64,000 bases of DNA, from positions 1 through 64,000 of the forward strand of contig JAEFCZ010000042.1 in NCBI GenBank assembly GCA_016125975.1, read 5' to 3'. Source of the DNA: Candidatus Nitrosopumilus sp. Lineage in GTDB: Archaea; Thermoproteota; Nitrososphaeria; Nitrososphaerales; Nitrosopumilaceae. Below are positions 61,052 to 64,000 of this stretch, one piece after another (within the stretch, counting starts at the first letter, position 1; each line of letters opens with the position of its first letter). The notes under the pieces are model-generated. The model was not told where the DNA came from. It saw nothing but the letters and a program-made list of their open reading frames with translations, and searched no databases. The position numbers and the translations under genes are program-made.

Positions 61052-61155
61052 GTAATGAACAATGATAATTAGCATAAATAAGTATTTCAAGACAACGTAC
61101 CAATCAACGTATTCAAAAAATCAATACGAAATTCGTTAAAATAACTTAAAAAAAA

Positions 61156-63036
61156 TCAAACTACGATAATACCAGATTTTACCAAGTATTCTATACCATT
61201 AACAAATGTAGAATCATCAATTGTACCATCTGCCCACCATCCTGCGTTGTTCTTTATCCATGCTGGAATTTCATTAGAATCTGAACCTTCACCTTGAGAT
61301 GTTGGTGGAATTTTTAGAATGTCTTCTTTAATCAGGAATTGAATTCCTTGAATAAAAGAATCATCATTGATTGTACCTTCTGCCCACCATCCTGCGTTGT
61401 TTTTGATCCAATCAGGTACAGAAGGTTTTGATTCACCAACAGTAATTGAACCGATCATCCACGGATGAAGTGTACAATAATAATCAAAAGTTCCATTTTC
61501 TTCAAATTTGAAGGAGAACTTATCTCCAGCAGATATAACTCCACTATCAAAGATACCAGAAGAACCTTCATCTGGAGTTCCAGAGGTTACTGTATGTGCA
61601 GAACAATCCTTGTTATCCCACAATACAACTTGATTAGACTCAATATTCAGATTGTGGGAAATATAACAAGAATTATCATTCTCACATCCAGGTAATGCAG
61701 AGCCTACTGTAATATCAATAAAGTGATCACCTTCAATCTCTTCTTTTAGTTCAGAGACTTTGAATGAAAATTCTCCCGAGGTGTCAAAATTATTAACATT
61801 TGATATCCTTACAAGTGCAGCTCCAACTTCATTAAAACTTACTTTAAGAGAATCTGTTCCATCAGGGGCTTCTAATTCTTTTTTTGATTCTATTAAGTTA
61901 CCATTAAGAAAAATATCTAGATCATAAACATTTTGTTGGATGATTGCATTAGAAACAGGATCATGGAATTCTATATGCAATGTAACATCATTATTTGGAT
62001 TAATTTTTCCTTTTGGAGATATAGATAAATGAAATTTCCAGTCTTCTTCAGATGATAATTGAATAATTTTATCACCTTCTTCTAATGATGCATCACTTTT
62101 TTGAACATCTCGTAGTTTACCCGATTGTATACCAAAAATCATTTTTTCGTTTAGATAAGAAGGGTTTTCATCAATCATTTTTAGTAATTTTTTTGATGAA
62201 AGTAAAAAGTGAATAACAATTTCATCGTCACCAGAACGATCAATGGTACCAAAATAAGAGATGCCATTTACAGTTAACAAAATTTCATGGTTTTCAAAAA
62301 TATCCACTGTTTTTGGAAGATAATATTCAGCATGAACAAATGGTATTGATTCAATAAAGTTTTCATCCCAATTAAAGGGCATTTGTGCAGTGAGTTTTTT
62401 GTCTCTTTGATCATAGTGAAAGTTTTCTATTTTATCAAAATATGTTGCAAACATCAAATCATGAGTTACATCATCAATGTCTATGGAAAATGGAATGAAT
62501 TCTCCTATAGTAAACAAAATTTGAAATGTGGTATTAGTTCCAGATACGGGTTCACTATCAATGGACAATAATGTCATTTGAACATCAACCAGACCCCCTT
62601 CCAAAAATAATGGAGCCTCAATAGTCAGAGGGGAATCATTTGAGGCTAACCAGACACCATTTTCCATAGTTTCACCCAAGAAATTTAGATTTTGACTAGG
62701 TACAATTAACATCTGTATTTTTTCATCAGGTGAATACACATCAAAGTCTACAACTAGATTTCCTTGCCCATCAAAGATCTCAACACTATGTTCAGTACCT
62801 AAAACTACTTGTCCAGTATCATCATTAATTGTGGTAATATCAAAAATAATATGCTCTTCATTACCTTCTAAAATGGAAGGGTTTGTTTCTAATTCTATTT
62901 TGAAATAGTTTTGATTAATAAAAAGAACATCACTTGATTCGCTACCAGAACCACCACTATATGCAAATTGTGACATTCCAAAAGTAAGAAGGATTAAAAA
63001 AAATACCAATAAAAATTTCTGATTCATGTTGTACAT
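61156..63036 (-). CDS. Secreted multi-domain protein with cupredoxin and WxxNNAxWW repeats
   Basis: The 626-aa protein has a signal peptide (about 6-25), a long beta-rich region (about 40-440), then a blue-copper domain (about 446-545): His in CSAHTVTSG, and Cys/His/Met in DYYCTLHPWMIG, with the Cys pair PGCENDNSCY. Two C-terminal repeats follow (about 546-626): PDWIKNNAGWWAEGTINDD and PAWIKNNAGWWADGTIDDS, each ending in a GIxxLIKxxI segment. The repeats recur in the adjacent gene. The cupredoxin resembles the one at 50804-51721. It is probably a cell-surface copper protein; the repeat role is unknown. Confidence 0.88.
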   Translation of the reverse strand: MYNMNQKFLLVFFLILLTFGMSQFAYSGGSGSESSDVLFINQNYFKIELETNPSILEGNEEHIIFDITTINDDTGQVVLGTEHSVEIFDGQGNLVVDFDVYSPDEKIQMLIVPSQNLNFLGETMENGVWLASNDSPLTIEAPLFLEGGLVDVQMTLLSIDSEPVSGTNTTFQILFTIGEFIPFSIDIDDVTHDLMFATYFDKIENFHYDQRDKKLTAQMPFNWDENFIESIPFVHAEYYLPKTVDIFENHEILLTVNGISYFGTIDRSGDDEIVIHFLLSSKKLLKMIDENPSYLNEKMIFGIQSGKLRDVQKSDASLEEGDKIIQLSSEEDWKFHLSISPKGKINPNNDVTLHIEFHDPVSNAIIQQNVYDLDIFLNGNLIESKKELEAPDGTDSLKVSFNEVGAALVRISNVNNFDTSGEFSFKVSELKEEIEGDHFIDITVGSALPGCENDNSCYISHNLNIESNQVVLWDNKDCSAHTVTSGTPDEGSSGIFDSGVISAGDKFSFKFEENGTFDYYCTLHPWMIGSITVGESKPSVPDWIKNNAGWWAEGTINDDSFIQGIQFLIKEDILKIPPTSQGEGSDSNEIPAWIKNNAGWWADGTIDDSTFVNGIEYLVKSGIIVV

Positions 63037-63066
63037 GTTGGAAAATATTTTACATATAAAATATAT

Positions 63067-64000
63067 CTATACTCGAATTAATCCAGTAGAGATCAAGTAT
63101 TTGATACCATTTGCAAATTCTACATCAGTGACATAATCTTGTGACCACCAATCAGCATTATTTCGTACCCATCTTGGAATATTGTTAATGTCAACTTCTT
63201 CACCATCCACAAGTATTGGTTCTGGTCTTGGAACATCAATAATTTGTTCTTGAACTAAATATTCAATACTTTTTGCAAAATCATTATCATTAATTTTTGA
63301 ATCAACCCACCAAGATGCATTTTGTTTTACCCAATCAGGAATTTGTATATCAGCTGAAACAGAATGAATAATTGCCTTATTTGCAGTGCGGGCATCAATT
63401 CTACTTAATTGTTCACTTGTAACTGTTTGGCCGTTAATTTGTTTTGGCATGGATGAATTAACGTCTGAAATTGTATCATCAATTGTTACTAGTCCAATAG
63501 GTTGATCAAATACAACTGTCCTGGCAGTGATCTCTTGATCATCATGATATGAATATGGCTTTGGCAAAGTCATATCAATATATTTTAGAGTTATAGTATC
63601 ACCATTTGCAACACGTAATCTATTTTCAGTAAGAGAACGATCATTCATTGTAACATAGAATTCACCTTGCAATACATCGATATAGTGACCTCCAATACGA
63701 CCTTCAAACAGTCCTAACTCACTAGCTTCCTCAAAGGCATGATGTTTTCCTACCACCTGTTTCAAAACAGCTTCAGGGGCTACTTGGAATGAGAATGATT
63801 GAGAAGCATCAGTATCAAACAAGTCTTTGTACACGATTTTAACTGACCCACGTTCATCAAATCTAACTTTTTCAATTGCTTGTCCATCACCAGAAAACCC
63901 TGATCTGACATCAATTAATTCGCCATTAAACCAAACTTCCATAGTATATGACAACTTTGTTTGATGAATATCAGTAAGTCCTTCATGAACCATCAAGTTC
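63067..64000 (-). CDS. Surface protein with WxxNNAxWW repeats (partial, 5' end outside window)
   Basis: The open frame runs off the right edge with no stop, so the N-terminus is missing; at least 311 aa are encoded. The visible part is beta-rich (for example EVWFNGELIDVRSGFSGDG). The C-terminus carries two repeats, PDWVKQNASWWVDSKINDND and PRWVRNNADWWSQDYVTD, each followed by an IEYLV/IKYLI hydrophobic stretch. The gene lies 30 bp upstream of its paralogue-like neighbour on the same strand, so they may share a transcript. No cupredoxin domain is visible in the part present. Confidence 0.75.
   Translation of the reverse strand, partial: NLMVHEGLTDIHQTKLSYTMEVWFNGELIDVRSGFSGDGQAIEKVRFDERGSVKIVYKDLFDTDASQSFSFQVAPEAVLKQVVGKHHAFEEASELGLFEGRIGGHYIDVLQGEFYVTMNDRSLTENRLRVANGDTITLKYIDMTLPKPYSYHDDQEITARTVVFDQPIGLVTIDDTISDVNSSMPKQINGQTVTSEQLSRIDARTANKAIIHSVSADIQIPDWVKQNASWWVDSKINDNDFAKSIEYLVQEQIIDVPRPEPILVDGEEVDINNIPRWVRNNADWWSQDYVTDVEFANGIKYLISTGLIRV

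Noticed and set aside
61052-61090. Longer start for the LLM oxidoreductase
   Set aside because: The extra residues (MKYLFMLIIIVHY) are AT-rich and the family start MTQLKFGIQNG fits at 61051.
1-64000. tRNA genes, CRISPR arrays, insertion sequences and prophage genes
   Set aside because: No tRNA T-arm, regularly spaced repeat, transposase motif or integrase was seen on reading both strands; short intergenic regions leave little room.

Overview
This window is AT-rich archaeal DNA from an ammonia-oxidising thaumarchaeon (Nitrososphaerota) of the Nitrosopumilus/Nitrosarchaeum type. The lineage call rests on four things: the 5' end of an archaeal 16S rRNA at the left edge (minus strand); archaeal information-processing genes (EF-1alpha, RpoP, uS10, EndA, class I LysRS, Elp3, ATP-dependent DNA ligase); the DnaJ-ferredoxin fusion typical of Thaumarchaeota; and a 3-hydroxyacyl-CoA dehydrogenase, Amt/P-II pair and blue-copper proteins that fit a carbon-fixing ammonia oxidiser. 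No amo genes, tRNA, CRISPR array or insertion sequence was seen. Genes are tightly packed on both strands. Many have a TATA-like box 25-33 bp before the start codon and no Shine-Dalgarno motif, which suggests leaderless transcripts.

Layout. 0-6.4 kb: 16S promoter and leader, a GSA-aminomutase-like aminotransferase, a TPR protein, a frameshifted MEDS-like sensor, two cupins and DnaJ-Fer. 6.4-12 kb: HIT protein, hydroxyacyl-CoA dehydrogenase, a group of small zinc proteins, and rpoP/rps10/tuf (minus). 12-20 kb: FBP aldolase/phosphatase, DNA ligase, a DUF47-like protein, tRNA-splicing endonuclease, and a double-SDR protein followed by a MaoC-like gene with an in-frame TGA. 20-26 kb: TauE/SafE permease, a Cys-pair repeat protein, DUF192, Amt, P-II and a P-II-like hybrid protein. 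26-36 kb: a wHTH regulator with an operator-like palindrome, PAC2, PurM, a K+/Na+:H+ antiporter, Elp3, LysRS-I, and a run of very small membrane and Cys-rich genes. 36-48 kb: ferritin, a damaged sensor kinase, an Nramp-related transporter, a carbonic-anhydrase-like protein, Tag glycosylase, secreted and membrane proteins, DUF3179, and a DoxX gene with an in-frame TGA. 48-64 kb: citrate synthase, cupredoxins, a uvrB-uvrA-uvrC operon, an LLM F420-type oxidoreductase, and two adjacent surface proteins sharing a WxxNNAxWW repeat.

How the genes fit together. The hydroxyacyl-CoA dehydrogenase, FBP aldolase/phosphatase, citrate synthase and possibly the double-SDR/MaoC pair belong to autotrophic carbon metabolism (3HP/4HB cycle, gluconeogenesis, TCA reactions). 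Amt, P-II and the P-II-like protein form a nitrogen module around a shared promoter region that carries a perfect 17-bp palindrome. UvrABC, Tag and ligase cover DNA repair.

The most notable features are three genes interrupted by in-frame stops, and frameshifts in the MEDS-like and sensor-kinase genes (the kinase has both). Others are the MCR-like double-SDR with a substituted catalytic lysine, the P-II hybrid, the Nramp homologue without the DPGN motif, a UvrC lacking its C-terminal HhH domain, and a cluster of miniature genes at 34.9-36.1 kb. The lesions could be true decay or sequence error; the window alone cannot decide.
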